Shown one piece after another: positions 23,682-35,909 of a stretch of DNA of 64,000 nucleotides. The notes under the pieces are model-generated. The model saw nothing but the letters and a program-made list of their open reading frames with translations. It searched no databases and was not told where the DNA came from. Source of the DNA: Nautilus pompilius. Taxonomy: Eukaryota > Mollusca > Cephalopoda > Nautilida > Nautilidae. The stretch's first letter is position 1; the number at the start of each line of letters is the position of its first letter. Made by a program: the position numbers and the translations under genes. The stretch is from assembly GCA_018389105.1 (NCBI GenBank), contig JACATO010000648.1:806001-870000 (forward strand), given 5' to 3'.

Positions 23682-26600
23682 GTACAACAAAAATTCAGAG
23701 ATCCTTTATTTATATGCATAATGTAAAGACTTGGACTTTAGTTTTGAGAGAGTTACATTTTTTCTTTTAATAAAAGCAAAAGAAACATATTTTTGAATAT
23801 GATAATGTTTTTAAAAGATTATAAAACAATTCAGAGGAGCATAAGTTTTACAATTTACTTAAAGCCACTAAATGGAATGATCATCTAGTTAAAGCATCCC
23901 ACGATGGTTAAAAAATGATTTATAATGCTTGATCATCTCTGCTGATTAGAAAGATTCATCTTAATAAGCTAATGGGAAGAAAATATTGTTTTATTTTTGT
24001 CCAAATTTGTGAATGCTTTTTCTTTTAAATCACCGCCAAACTATATTCATTCCAAAGTTTTCAACTTCATTAACTGCAGTTTTGTGTATTTTTTATCATC
24101 TGAATCAAAAATGTCTGTATTTTGCTGTCTACTCACCGTACTGTAAAGATTAGATTATATGATAGCTTACTTGGAGAGGGCAAGGAGCTTTTTTTGACTT
24201 ACATAAAACACTTCATTACATATGAAAATCTTAAATACTGGACTTTTGCAAAAAATGAAGCTCCCAGAAAAAGCTGTATAGAGCCAAGTTTTCCTTGGCT
24301 GTTAACTTTTAAGACAATTTGCCATAATTATTTCATAATCATTAGTTGAAATTGTATCAATGTGACAAGGGTCAATGATATTCTTACACCTTGAAACTTT
24401 TAACTTTTCTCAGGTTCACATTGAAGTAACAGTTATTTTACTACATACAATAAAACCTTGGTTTAACGGATGCTAACTGGTTCTCCCGACAAAAATCCAT
24501 GTTGAGCTTTGTGAAAAAATTTTTGCTTGTGTAAACAGTATATGTAAATGTCCGGCATTAACAGACCCCCCCCCCTGTTAGTCTGTTAAATTGAGGTTTT
24601 ATTGTAATTTGTTTTCATGGGCAAATTTTAAAATATGGCAGTAAAAACCAGCATCCATATCATTTATGATGCAGTTATCCAGTCTGAAGCAGCTACATTA
24701 GGAAAAGAAAGGAACCATTCATAGAACCTTGTAACAAATCCGTTGATATATTTTTTTTATTTCAAAGAATATGTTGCTACAATCTTAGTTTAGTTTTGTT
24801 TTTTGTGCAACTTATTACTTAATTATTGTATAAATAAATAGTAGCAGTTTACAATTAATGCCAGCTTTTAAAGTTTGGTTTCAATTAAAAACAAATTTAT
24901 ATAAAAAAAATCTCAGTGAAGTTTAAGTAGATAATACCTATGCTTCCATTACCTTTGAGAAATATAGAAGTTTCCTTAGACACAACTGCCATTATTAGTT
25001 GGGTCATAATTCACTAGGTCACCCTTAGATTCTTTTGTTTAATCAGCCGGTGAAAAGAATGCAGCTTTTAGGTAATTTATTTACATCTCATGTTAAAAAA
25101 CAATCTAGTCAACTATCTACACTTTGGTACTTAGTACTGTATACACCAGACAGACCAGAAGTCAGTCAAGGCTAAAAGAACAAACTTATATTATGTTTGA
25201 TTTGTCAGATTCTACAAAAATAACTTAGTTATCAGCAGGCACTTGCTCCTTAAATTCAGGTGTCATTTATGTATGTTGTGTGACAGATTGTGCAAGGTAA
25301 ATGCCCCATTCCTAAAAATGGCATCCCTGCTCGTTTAATCCTTAGAATGAGCATGCTTGACTGCATAATCACATAGAATGAGCAACAATTTTGGAACCAT
25401 CTCATAAGTATTTTTATTACATTGTGCTTTTAATTAATTGTAAATTATAACATTACAGATTAGTACATTTCATTGTAAAACATTCTGGTGTAATAAATAT
25501 CAGTTTCATAGCAAGGGCTACTATCAAACTAATGACATGAAACACCTAATCAACAAACCTTAATCAATCATCAAACAAGCTTAAAGTGTCATTGCTTGCT
25601 CCATAGGATTACACAGATTAAGTGATTGCCCAATTCCAGGTAACAGGCACAATTTATTGCAGAATTACTTGGCTTTGGCATGCGCATAATGTTGTGCATT
25701 CTTGGGAATTGTGAAATCTGCAGATTGGGCAATTCTGTGTTTGTGGCACGACATATAGCTTTCTAAAAATTTCACTGGAATTCTATAAACATAGCAATCT
25801 TAGTTTTCTGTAATCAGAACTTCCCATAATGAAAATGTACTGAAACTTAAGTGATATTAGTGCATTGTTTAAAATTATACATAAATATATTCATTATGCC
25901 ACACCACTTATTATTTTTGGATACTGGCCAAGTCTTTCAGCTGCTAAATATTTCAGCTTTGAAAAACTTTTTTGCTGACTCAATTTCAGCCTTCCCCCTT
26001 CTTCATAATAATATGCTGCATTCTGTTCTGGTTTCTTTCTATTGTGCTTACAGTGGCTTGGGTCCTCTTTAAAACCTATAAAAGATTATAAATTCACTCT
26101 TTACTACAACTTCATAAACATATCAGGTTTCTGTATTTTAAACTCTTTTAAGGATCAGAACTGGCTCATTAATGAAAGTTTTCCAAAAATTATCAAGGAG
26201 AAAATGAATAATGTTTTCATGTGATGAAAATTAATAAGTGAATTTGTCACACACAGTAGATAGTTTTTGCTTTGTGAAATTTTTATCAGGTTAGATGTTA
26301 TGGCCACAGAATTAGAGAAAAAATGATATACATAGATGAATTGATACCAGAGTGGTATGTATGTGTGTGAGAGAGAGAGAGAGGAGAGAGATAGCAGGTG
26401 AGTCTCACCTAGTGTTGAAGGTTTGCTTAATGCTTTATTCACCAGGACCACTTACATTTGAGGTAGGCGCACAGATACTGGTTATCATAACTTGATTGGA
26501 GAATCAAGTCTCTTAATATCACACTGAAGTCATGCGGATTGCTTTGCTTTATAATTATCCCTAAATATTTGCATTCAAGCTTTACACAACTTAAGATCTA

Positions 26601-26985
26601 GTGAGTCGCATAACATGTAATTTCATCAGTTTACATACAAAGAAGACTAAGGAATTTTTTAGGTTACTTGCATAATTTATATGAGTGAGTGTCAGTGATA
26701 TATGTAAATTAAATATTGTTAATATAGTTACAGTGCTGATTACTGCAGATAACCCTTTTTCTTTGTAATTTACTTTAGATAGCAAGAAAGTTCCTACTGT
26801 CCCTAATGTTGGTTCATTTCCACCTTGGATGCACATTTAATTTTCTAATCATTACAGTATTTTGTACATTTTTGTAGTTTTATTTCTTTCAATTCATAAT
26901 TCTTTTATTTCCCCCCCCACTATTAGTAGTAGTAGCATTGACATCCTAAAATAACAATAACAATCATCTTTTCTCTTTTTAACAG
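23682..26985 (+). other. FAT4 intron (3.3 kb)
   Basis: Contains a Tigger/pogo-like MITE (24448-24604) and a GT/GA microsatellite at about 26359-26391. The block 25000-25800 is somewhat less AT-rich and has no recognised repeat. A C8 run precedes the exon at about 26912-26919. Confidence 0.6.
24448..24604. mobile_element. Tigger/pogo-like MITE
   Basis: A 157-bp unit with inverted ends CAATAAAACCTTGGTTTAAC (left) and CAATAAAACCTCAATTTAAC (right, read on the minus strand). It is flanked on both sides by TA (24446-24447 and 24605-24606), the target-site duplication of Tc1/mariner/pogo elements. The ends resemble pogo/Tigger ends (CAGTxAAACCTCGxTTTAACG). The interior is non-coding and has a C10 run. 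It must have been moved by a transposase encoded elsewhere. Confidence 0.8.
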
Positions 26986-28347
26986 GACACATTTTTGTAA
27001 CATCATCATTATCCAACCAGCAAAACAAAACTTTTGTCATCATGATAACAGCAAAAGATAAGGGTCAGCCATCCCTTTCTGCCACGGTTTTAGTGCATCT
27101 ATCTGTAACTGGTCCAAACCAGCATGCACCATATTTCCTAGAAACTTCCTGCCAGGAGAATATTAAGGAAGATGTCACAGTAGGGCACACTGTTAAAATT
27201 CTTCAGGCTACTGATGATGACTCTGGACCAAATGGCCAGATTCATTATTACATCTCTGCAGGAAATGATAGAGGTCACTTCAGCATCCATGCTATTCGTG
27301 GGAATCTATTGGTAGCAAGATCTATTGACTTTGAAACCATTCCAACTTATCAGCTCAACATTACTGTTCGTGATAATGCTCTGTTTTTCCAGCAGGCCAC
27401 AATTACTTGCAGTATTAATCTTGTGGATGTGAATGACAACCCTCCAGTGTTTAACCAGTCTACTTTTCATGCATACATTCCAGAAAATTCTCCTAGTATG
27501 ACATCAATTTTTAGGGCAGTGGCAACAGATGCAGATTCTCCTGCTAACTCTATTATAGAATATCTCCTCAATGGTGATACAGAAGCACAAGCAAAGTTTT
27601 CTCTGAATAAACTCAGTGGAGTATTGAAAACTCATGGAGGTCTTGATTTTGAAAGCCAAGAAGTTTACAGTCTGTTTGTTGTGGCTCAAAATCCTCAGAC
27701 CAGTCTAAAGAACACAGCCACCATCATTGTTCATCTCACTGGTGTTAATGAGTTTTATCCTCATTTTTCTCAGAAAGAATATAACTTTAGCATCAGTGAA
27801 TCAGTGAGGAAAGGAACAGAAGTTGGTAGTGTGAAGGCTACTGATTTGGATAGTGGGAGAGATGGAATTGTTTACTACTATTTGATTGGTTCAAGCAACC
27901 TGAAAGGATTTCATATTGATTTCTTAAGTGGAATCATTACAGTATCTGGTAGGCCTGATTATGAATCCCATCCACGGATTACACTTGAGGTATTAGCTAA
28001 GAACTGGCCAAGCATCAAGGGAAATGACACAGACACATGTTTCCTTCACATCTCCATCACTGATGCTAATGATCCACCAATTTTCTCTAAACCAGTATAC
28101 AGATCTTCAGTGAGTGAAAATGTCATTTCCAAAACCCCACTGATTCAGGTGAAAGCTTTGGACAATGATTTGCGACCAGATGATCATCATTTCTCATACA
28201 CAATTTTGGCAGGTAACACTAACAATAGTTTTCTCATAGACACACTGTCAGGATGGATATTTACAAATGGAGTTCTGGACAGGGAGACTGTTCCTGTGCA
28301 CAATGTTACTGTTGGAGCAGTGGATAGAGGGTCACCACCACAGACAG
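26986..28347 (+). CDS. FAT4: FAT4 exon 7: large exon with cadherin repeats
   Basis: Acceptor TTTTTAACAG at 26985; donor CAGACAG|GTATGT; phase 1 in and out. In order it encodes: the end of a repeat with the non-canonical linker TGPNQHAPYF; a repeat starting SCQENIKEDVTVG and ending VDVNDNPPVF; a repeat FHAYIPENSPS ending TGVNEFYPHF (degenerate); a repeat YNFSISESVRKG ending TDANDPPIF (one residue shorter than usual); and most of a last repeat (YRSSVSEN, KALDNDLRPDD, LDRETVPVH). Alternating good and degraded calcium linkers are a feature of giant Fat cadherins. Confidence 0.96.
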
Positions 28348-29196
28348 GTATGTGGCTTACTGCCAGATGAGTTTGGGATGCATTAATTACTGCCTGCAAT
28401 TACATACAGAGAAAATCACACGTAAATTTTGAATGAATGGTTTCATCATTAGATTAAAAGGAATCACCTTTAGATTTAAAAAAAAACAAACAAAACAGTA
28501 CACATGCACAAATTGAAAAGTATCATTTCAAAGTTAAAAATAATAATACTTTAAAACACTTGAATACTTCAATTATTCCTAGTTTTTGTTTACTGGAGAA
28601 TTGGCAAAGAGTCATAACAAAAACAAAAAAATCAGAACACAAGACTCATGCAAATAAAAATACTTTAAAATAACAATTATTTTTGCCTTTAGATTGTGAC
28701 AATTACTTGGAAAAAGAAAAGCATTTTTACTGATTGTTTGTTTTTTCTAACCTGAAATGCTAAAGGAAAACTGCTTTTCAACAAAATTTAATTTAGGCAT
28801 GTTTTGTTTTCTAATAAAGAGTTCATTAAAACAAATAGTAACAAAATATATTATTTAATAAAGTTCTATTGATATCTCCTGTGTAAAGCCTCTTAGTGAA
28901 AACCAAACAAATACCACAATAACCAGTTGTCCAGTAAATAAAAAGGTACATTATTCAAATTTACTCCATAATTCAGGCATGCATTTATAGCTGTCCTTGT
29001 CAATAGTACATTTAAATTAGATAAATGTGTTTTGTAAAATATTAAACTTAACTAGCAAAATTGTAATTCAAAAGTTTGTTTAAACATGCAGGGAAAATTC
29101 ATTGTGGCTGTAAGACAATGTTATTAGACTTTTATGGGCAATTGGATATTACATTTTAAAGAATTTTAATTATAACTTTTTTTTTTTTTTTCTCAG
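28348..29196 (+). other. FAT4 intron (0.85 kb)
   Basis: A/T-rich with AACAAA repeats and a long T tract immediately before the acceptor. No element recognised. Confidence 0.6.
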
Positions 29197-30938
29197 GTTC
29201 AGCTATAGTGATGATTAATCTTGAAGATGTTAATGATTGTCCTCCCATGTTTATTCCTAGTCCCCTGATTACTAATGTTTCTGAGAATAGAAGTATTGGA
29301 ACCACTGTCACCATTTTGTCTGAACATACTACTGACCGAGATCTTCCTGGCAACCAAGGACCTTTCACATACTTTTCTGTCCCAGGAAACCACGATCAGT
29401 ATTTTGCCATCAACAGAACATCTGGCAAAGTCACCACTAAAGAAGTCTTAGACCGAGAAGTACATTCTGTTTTTTACATTCCAGTAAAAGTTACAGATGC
29501 AGGACAGCCCCAGATGACATCTACATTATCTTTTAAAGTGGAAGTGCTTGATATCAATGATACACCACCCAGCCCAAGATCATTGGTTGTTTTAGTTGTT
29601 AAATACCAGGATAAATTTCCCGAAGATACAATTGCAGATGTTCAGCCTCTTGATCCTGACTTAATTGGAAATTACTTCTGTCAGATTCTTAAGTCTACTA
29701 GCAGCAGCTTTTCCATTCTATCAAACTGCAACCTTCATGTTACTAGTTTGCCAACATTGGACACAAATATCCTGTTAGTAAATGGAAGTGATGGAGTTTC
29801 ATCTGTTTCCTACAACGTTACTGTCAACATCATGAATATAGACAATAATACTTTACAGAATAGTCTTATCTTGAAAATAGCTTCTGTTTCTGTTGAAAAC
29901 TTTTTGCAAAATAAGCAAGGTACCTTTATTGAATACTTAATAACTCAGTTTGAGAGTAGATCCATTGCAAGTGTATTTGCAGTTAGACCAATTCAAAAAG
30001 ACTTATTGTTGTTTCTGATGGTGACTAATGGTGGACTTTCTGTACCTAGAAGTCTTGTTAAACAGAAGATTGACAACATCAGAAATTATATAAAGAACCA
30101 AATTGGTATGATTATAACTGATTCAGATTATTCTCCATGTGTTGGGTCTCCCTGTAAAAATAGCGGAACTTGCAGTGATCAGCTAAATGTTGTTAGTGGT
30201 TGGAGCACTGTTAACACTGATAGCTATGTTATCACAGCACCATCCCTGAGAGATTACACTTGTAATTGTGTTAGTGGCTACATGGGCACAAACTGTGAAA
30301 CAAGAGAGAGTGCTTGTGGAAATTACTATTGCCAAAATGGTGGACTCTGTATATCAAAGCTTGGAAGTGATCCTTACTGTGAATGCCCACCAAATTGGTC
30401 TGGGACAAGTTGTGAAAATTATGTAAATGCATGTTTAACCAATCCTTGTAAAAATGGTGGTAAATGCAACAACACAAATGGCTCGTTTCATTGTGTGTGC
30501 AAAGATGGGTTTTCAGGACCTCTCTGTCAGACTCTGTTAGACTTTTGCTCTTTTAACCCCTGTAAGAATGGAGCCAGTTGTTTGAACAAACACACTGGGT
30601 TCACCTGTAGTTGTACTTATGAAAACTGGGGTAAATTCTGTGAAAAATCCAGCATTAGTTTCAGTGAACTCTCTTTCATGGAGTTTGGTTCAATCAATGA
30701 ATACAGAAACAACATTACCATATTCTTATCTACAAAACAGGAAAATGCTTTGCTCTTGTACAACCCATCTAGGGATATTGGTGCTGCCAATTCCCAGAAC
30801 TTTCTGGCTTTGGAAATACTTGGTGGAAACATTCAGTTCTCTATAGCAGCAGGTTCCAACACTGCATTACGATTGAGGGTGACACTCAATGTCGTGGATG
30901 GTAAATGGTACAAAATCAGCGTACTGAGGATTAAAAAG
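29197..30938 (+). CDS. FAT4: FAT4 exon 8: last cadherin repeats, juxtamembrane spacer, four EGF modules, start of LamG1
   Basis: Acceptor TTTTCTCAG at 29196; donor AAAAAG|GTACAT; phase 1 in, phase 0 out. It encodes the linker LEDVNDCPPMF and a final repeat (TNVSENRSIG, LDREVHSVF, LDINDTPPSP). A roughly 190-residue spacer follows, containing SVENFLQNKQGTF, as Fat proteins have between the cadherin and EGF parts. Four EGF modules with six-cysteine spacing come next (CVGSPCKNSGTC, CGNYYCQNGGLC, CLTNPCKNGGKC, CSFNPCKNGASC). LamG1 then begins (FSELSFMEFGS, ALLLYNP). The first EGF has a long insertion between its third and fourth cysteines. Confidence 0.96.
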
Positions 30939-31776
30939 GTACATATTTTGTAAATTAGTTTGGTACTTTAAAAAATTCTATGAACTCTTCAAATATACAA
31001 TTTTGTTTTGCCTTATGAGGAAGCCTCTTATCCCTAATCTCTGCACTCCATTTTTGTCATTTGCTGGATCACAGTATTTCATCTCTTCATTAATTTTCAG
31101 TACTGTTAATGATGTATTTGGCAGAGAAGGTAGCTACATTAGTTTTTTGTGATATTGTCCAGAAAAAATGAAGCATCACTTGATCTTATCTATTTTATCA
31201 TTTTAGCTTTGAAAATGTGAGAAGTTTATTCTGTATTTTAAATGGAATTATTATAAGAAAAGTAAAACAGCATATGTACTTTTCTTTGTTGCATTTAAGT
31301 ATTTTTTTTCCTGGAGCTATACTATAATAAAAACACTTATTGTATGTGAACATCTTTGCCTGTTCTACAAAATAATTTTTAGACTTGGAATGTTACAAGA
31401 CCTCAGTTTACATTCAGATGCACTGTTTATTAACAGATATGATCTATTTATGGTTTAAAAGAAGAGAGAAATTTTGTTTTATTTTCCAGAAAATACAGTG
31501 TATACTTCACTTTCATCAATCCAACTCATGTATGAAAATACCTGGCTTTAAAAGTATCTTAAAGTGTGGTAGAATAGAGTTTTCAATAATCTGTTGGATT
31601 CTAATATGGGAACCAAATCAACCCCCAGAAGCTGCTGTTCTTAATGAACGATAAACTTAAGATTTTATACCATGTTACTTGTTTTAGTTTGTGCTAGTTT
31701 AGTTCCCTGCAAAGATTTTAAAGAAAAGGTAGGCTACTTTGATATAAAAGTTGTTCTTTTACTTCATTCTCTCCAG
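30939..31776 (+). other. FAT4 intron (0.84 kb)
   Basis: No repeat recognised. An open frame at 31385-31654 has no cadherin, LamG or EGF character, and the exon 8 to exon 9 phase agrees without it. Confidence 0.6.
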
Positions 31777-31877
31777 AATGCTTCCCTCAGTGTGAGTCGC
31801 TGTAGTGCTGGTGTGCAGTGCACAGAGTGTGTAATTGGAGACCCATCTTGTTCCAGCAGTGGCTTGCTGACCAAAGA
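31777..31877 (+). CDS. FAT4: FAT4 exon 9: LamG1 middle
   Basis: A 101-nt exon: acceptor CTCTCCAG at 31776, donor CCAAAGA|GTAAGT. Phase 0 in, phase 2 out. It encodes NASLSVSRC, the LamG strand that follows KWYKISVLRIKK, then CTECVIGDPSCSSSG and LLTK. The final GA joins the C of exon 10 to give Asp. A cysteine-rich insert of this kind sits between the strands of the first LamG of Fat proteins. Confidence 0.9.
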
Positions 31878-34786
31878 GTAAGTGTCTCTCCTCTACATAA
31901 TACTCAAATTATCACCCAAACATCACATACCTATAGAACCGGATTTAAATTTCAAATACATAATTAAGAAGTGTATGGACTCGGTAAATACTCATGTTTT
32001 TTTAATAGTTGAGCTCGAGAAAAGGAGTAGAAAAAGCCAATATGGCTTTGACAAGGCCTCCAGATTGGAAGAAACATGATAACTGTTAATTAGGGCTTAT
32101 AACTTAATAGAAACAAAAAGACTTGAAAAATTCTAAAAATGAAGTGTACAAGTTGCTTATTTTGTACTGAATTCAGGATATCATTTACTTTTGCTTCAGA
32201 TTATTTGAATTTTTTCTCCAATATTTGTTTTGAAAGGTTTATAGTACCTTTTATGTTTTATTCATTTTAGATTGTTTGTTGTGCAGATACCTGACATGTT
32301 GTCTAGTTTCATACCAATTAGTAGAATTCTCACTGATGGTTCTGGACTTTCCTATCAGAATGTGTTCCTTTCTTTCACTTGTTGTTATAGAAGTTTTACT
32401 CATTTTCTTTAAATCTATTGCTTGTGTTGTGTCAGCACACTAACTGTCTGCCCTGCTTCATAATGCATGTACTTGTTAAATTAATGAACTGAACAAGTAA
32501 AAGTCTCTCATTTTTCACTTTTTGGTATTATAGTCAAACTGCCATGGGTGTGTTACTATGTCCTGTGCACACTATTAGTGTCAATTGTGCATTGACTCAA
32601 GCTATAAAGGCTAACACACTCTAGCAGATAGTGTGGCACTCTTGACAGGGTAGTTTCCCTTGTAGACACTGATGAATGAGAAAATTTATATATTAACAGC
32701 ATCCATTCATATAACACTTTACTTTGATAAAGATTAAATTAACCTCTGCTGATAGACTTGTGCTACTCCAAACCAGATCCAAGTGGTCATTCATATCCAC
32801 TTATCATCAGCACAATAGTTCTAATAAAGTGTTCCATCTTACTAATTAACTTAAGGGTTAATATGTTTTAACTAAGTGAGATTTATTCAAACTATTTTTG
32901 AAATTTAAGATTTGTTACTTTATCTGGATTTGCCAGTAGATATTTCAAATAAGGCAGAGGCATGATTGGAGGACTATCCTTAGAGATTAACTTCCCTAGA
33001 TATGTTATTAGTAAAAGGATTGATGGTAATTTATCAGGATGGTAGTTAATATATGTTGGTTGTTTTTTTTAATTAGTGTTTCACTGGTAAAAACTTACCA
33101 CTGTTGCACAGGTTCATCAGATGTCTACAGGCACATTTATATACATATCTGGATTGGAATGTAAATGGTATATAAATTTCTAACTCTGCTCCTAATCTAC
33201 TGATTGTCACATTTATCTACTTGTGATAATATGCTGCAAAGAAAAAAATCCCTTGTTTGAACCTCTTGGATACCTAACAGACATAGTCAGGTACTTGTTG
33301 CTAACTGTCTAAAGTGTGTGCGTGTTTGTTTTTTTTTTCCTGTTGGCAATAAAAGTATTCTGAAAACAGTGAGGATGAAATTAAATCATGAAAGTAGACA
33401 TACAGCATACTTCATCACATTGGACACATAAGCAAGGGAAATCAATTTCTTGTCTTTTATATTTGGCAGGTGTGCCTTGAGGCACAAGTTCAGATTTTAT
33501 TGAGGCTTATTTCTATATGGCCTCAATTTTACCATACATTTGCTTTGATTACCTATGTTTTCTCACCGCACCCCAATATAACATTCTTTCTTGAGCTTAA
33601 TAGTTTCACTGTCAGGAAGGGAAAAAAAAAAAAAACAGACTTTACACTAACAACACTAACTAAAAAATAATAATGAGAGAATTAAAAACATTTTAATAAA
33701 TTTGTCTGTCTTTTAATGTTTATCAGTGATTGTTAGCTGTTATTTTGTAATTTCTTGTCAGAAACAGATGAATGAACAAGTAGTTTTGGTTAATAACCCT
33801 AAAAATTCTTTCTTTTCTCTTTCATATCTGACCCATTAAAATTTAGGACCAACAAAAAAAGCCCTTTAGAGCAGTCTAATAGCATTGGCCCATAAACTCT
33901 TTACAATGATTTTTTTTTTTTTTTTCATTATTTAAAGGAACATGGAAATGAGAGACAAGTATTTCTTTAAAGCTGGAAACACTGGCCACGAACTTCCATT
34001 ATCTGTGGATGTGATCTCATCTCTTGCTTAATTAGAGCCTTTTTATCCTGGCAGATAGTTCTTGTCATTTAGGTGACATGACACTTTTGATATAAATAAA
34101 AGCCCTGCATTCCTCTCTGATTAAAAATATCTATTTCTTTACCATTTTAATTTATCAGTGGTAACATGAATTGTACTGGTTAAAGGATTAAAAGCCAATT
34201 CTAATGTCAGTGACTCTATCTGAAGTTTTGTTGGCAATTTTTAGATTATTAATAATTAAACTAAGGGATTCCTTTTTAAAATCATATTATATTTCCTCAT
34301 AAAATCAATATTCTGAAAAGAGGCTTTTTCCATTAATTCAATTTATCGAAAATTTAATACATAATTGACATTATACAATTAAAAAATCATTAATTTTAAA
34401 AATGAACTAAAAAATAATACATATACAAGTTTCATTCACAGAATGAGAGAAGAGAAAACAAGCATCTGTTTTTTTGGTATTACTGTTATATTTTAGAATA
34501 TGCTCATCCCTACTCTGTTTATTGTTAAAACCTAAGAGTTTACTCATATATAATAAATGATGCATTTTAACTACACCAATACAGTATATCAATCCTGTCT
34601 TTAAAAATCTGTTGAAAAGAGCTTAAAAATCTTAATTTAAACATTTTTTAATAAGAGAGAGAATTTGTTCAAGCCTGTAGTACCTCTGTGAATCTGCTAG
34701 AAAAATGTTTGGCATACATTTTGTTTCTTGGTCTCCCACCCAGGAAGTAGCATGTTATATCAAATATTTGCCTTAAATCTTTACAG
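31878..34786 (+). other. FAT4 intron (2.9 kb)
   Basis: No transposon recognised. The block around 33940-34160 is less AT-rich than its flanks and repeat-free. Poly-A and poly-T runs lie near 33622 and 33910. Confidence 0.55.
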
Positions 34787-35097
34787 CAATCTACAGTTGA
34801 ACAGTGAACATCTGTTCCTAGCAGGAATAAAAAGCATCAACAAGATTCTGCAGCATCCAGGGCAAGTACATTCCCATGATTTTGTGGGTTGCATTAAGAG
34901 CTTCTGGATCAATGGGCTGGACATGACCCGACTCATGCCCCACAATTCAAGCGGTATGGCTGAGAAGTGCTTAAGGTCTAATTTTGATGGTCCATGTGCA
35001 GCCAGGCCCTGTAGGAATGGCGGGCGTTGTGTCGATGAATGGAGTGCATTTCGATGTGTGTGTCCAGACAAGTACATGGGAAAGTTGTGTGAGAAAG
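34787..35097 (+). CDS. FAT4: FAT4 exon 10: end of LamG1 and fifth EGF
   Basis: Acceptor CTTTACAG at 34786; donor GAGAAAG|GTAGGT; phase 2 in, phase 1 out. It encodes HLFLAGI, then DFVGCIKSFWINGLDM, the conserved closing strands of a LamG domain with its cysteine, and AEKC. The EGF module CAARPCRNGGRC, ending CPDKYMGKLCEK, follows. A GTAGGTAAAT run offers a second GT 4 nt downstream; only the chosen site keeps phase with exon 11. Confidence 0.95.
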
Positions 35098-35700
35098 GTA
35101 GGTAAATCCTTCCTTTTTGTAGTATCTGGATTTTTGTTACAACTCTTGGTTGGTTTTCTTACTAAGTCCAGTTCCAGTGGCCTGCCTGTATGGTGTACAT
35201 AATATTAGAATTTTGTAAATGCAAGCTACTTGAGATTTGAACTAACCCGGACTTGTTTCTCTACTTTTCACTGTAATTTTATTCATATTAAATTTTGCAT
35301 TTTTTTTTAAAGTAGCAGAGAGTTAATTAAAACTGGTTTGTTAAATAGTTAAACTGCTACTTTAGATTATGAAATAAGCTTCACAGCTAGCTACACTATA
35401 TAAACACAATAGAATACCAACCTTCTGGATCTACTACCATGAGAGGATTAGTTACCAGAAACAGGAACAAATGAGCTGAGTCTTTCCAAAAAAACCTGAC
35501 ATTGCAGGATTTATATCAAGTTCAGTGTGTTATTGGTGGTTGGTCATATCAAGGCTAAAATATTCTATGTTAATCATCTTTCAGTGACTATCTGTTATGT
35601 AAGCCTCAAGTAATTCAGAAATATAGCTGAAAACAGCTTTAACAGACTAAGGGTGTGTAACTCTTAACACTTGGATTCTTTGTTGCTGCTTCCCATTCAG
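35098..35700 (+). other. FAT4 intron (0.6 kb)
   Basis: Short intron with nothing recognised, ending in TTCCCATTCAG. Confidence 0.65.
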
Positions 35701-35909
35701 AATGGAAATCCTTTTCATTTGGTGGAGCTGCTTTGGTTGAGTTCAAGAGACGTGAGAGTTACCACAGAACCCAGTTGCTCCAACAAGGAACAGCAAAAAA
35801 GAAGCGCAGCACTGTGGATGGGTCCAAAGTCAGTATACGGTTTAGAACACTGCAGTCAGCTGGACTACTGTGGATGGCTGCAAGTAGTCAACATTACATC
35901 ATGTTGATG
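35701..35909 (+). CDS. FAT4: FAT4 exon 11: start of LamG2
   Basis: Acceptor CCCATTCAG at 35700; donor TTGATG|GTAAGT; phase 1 in, phase 0 out. It encodes WKSFSFGGAALVEFKRRE, then KVSIRFRTLQSAGLLWMAA, the first strands of a LamG sandwich, and QHYIMLM. A basic stretch, GTAKKKRST (about 35789-35812), interrupts the early loop. It could be a proprotein-convertase-like site, but this is not established. Confidence 0.93.

Noticed and set aside
31385..31654. 89-codon open frame between FAT4 exons 8 and 9 as an extra exon
   Set aside because: Exons 8 and 9 are both phase 0 at this junction and LamG1 is continuous without it; the translation has no LamG character.
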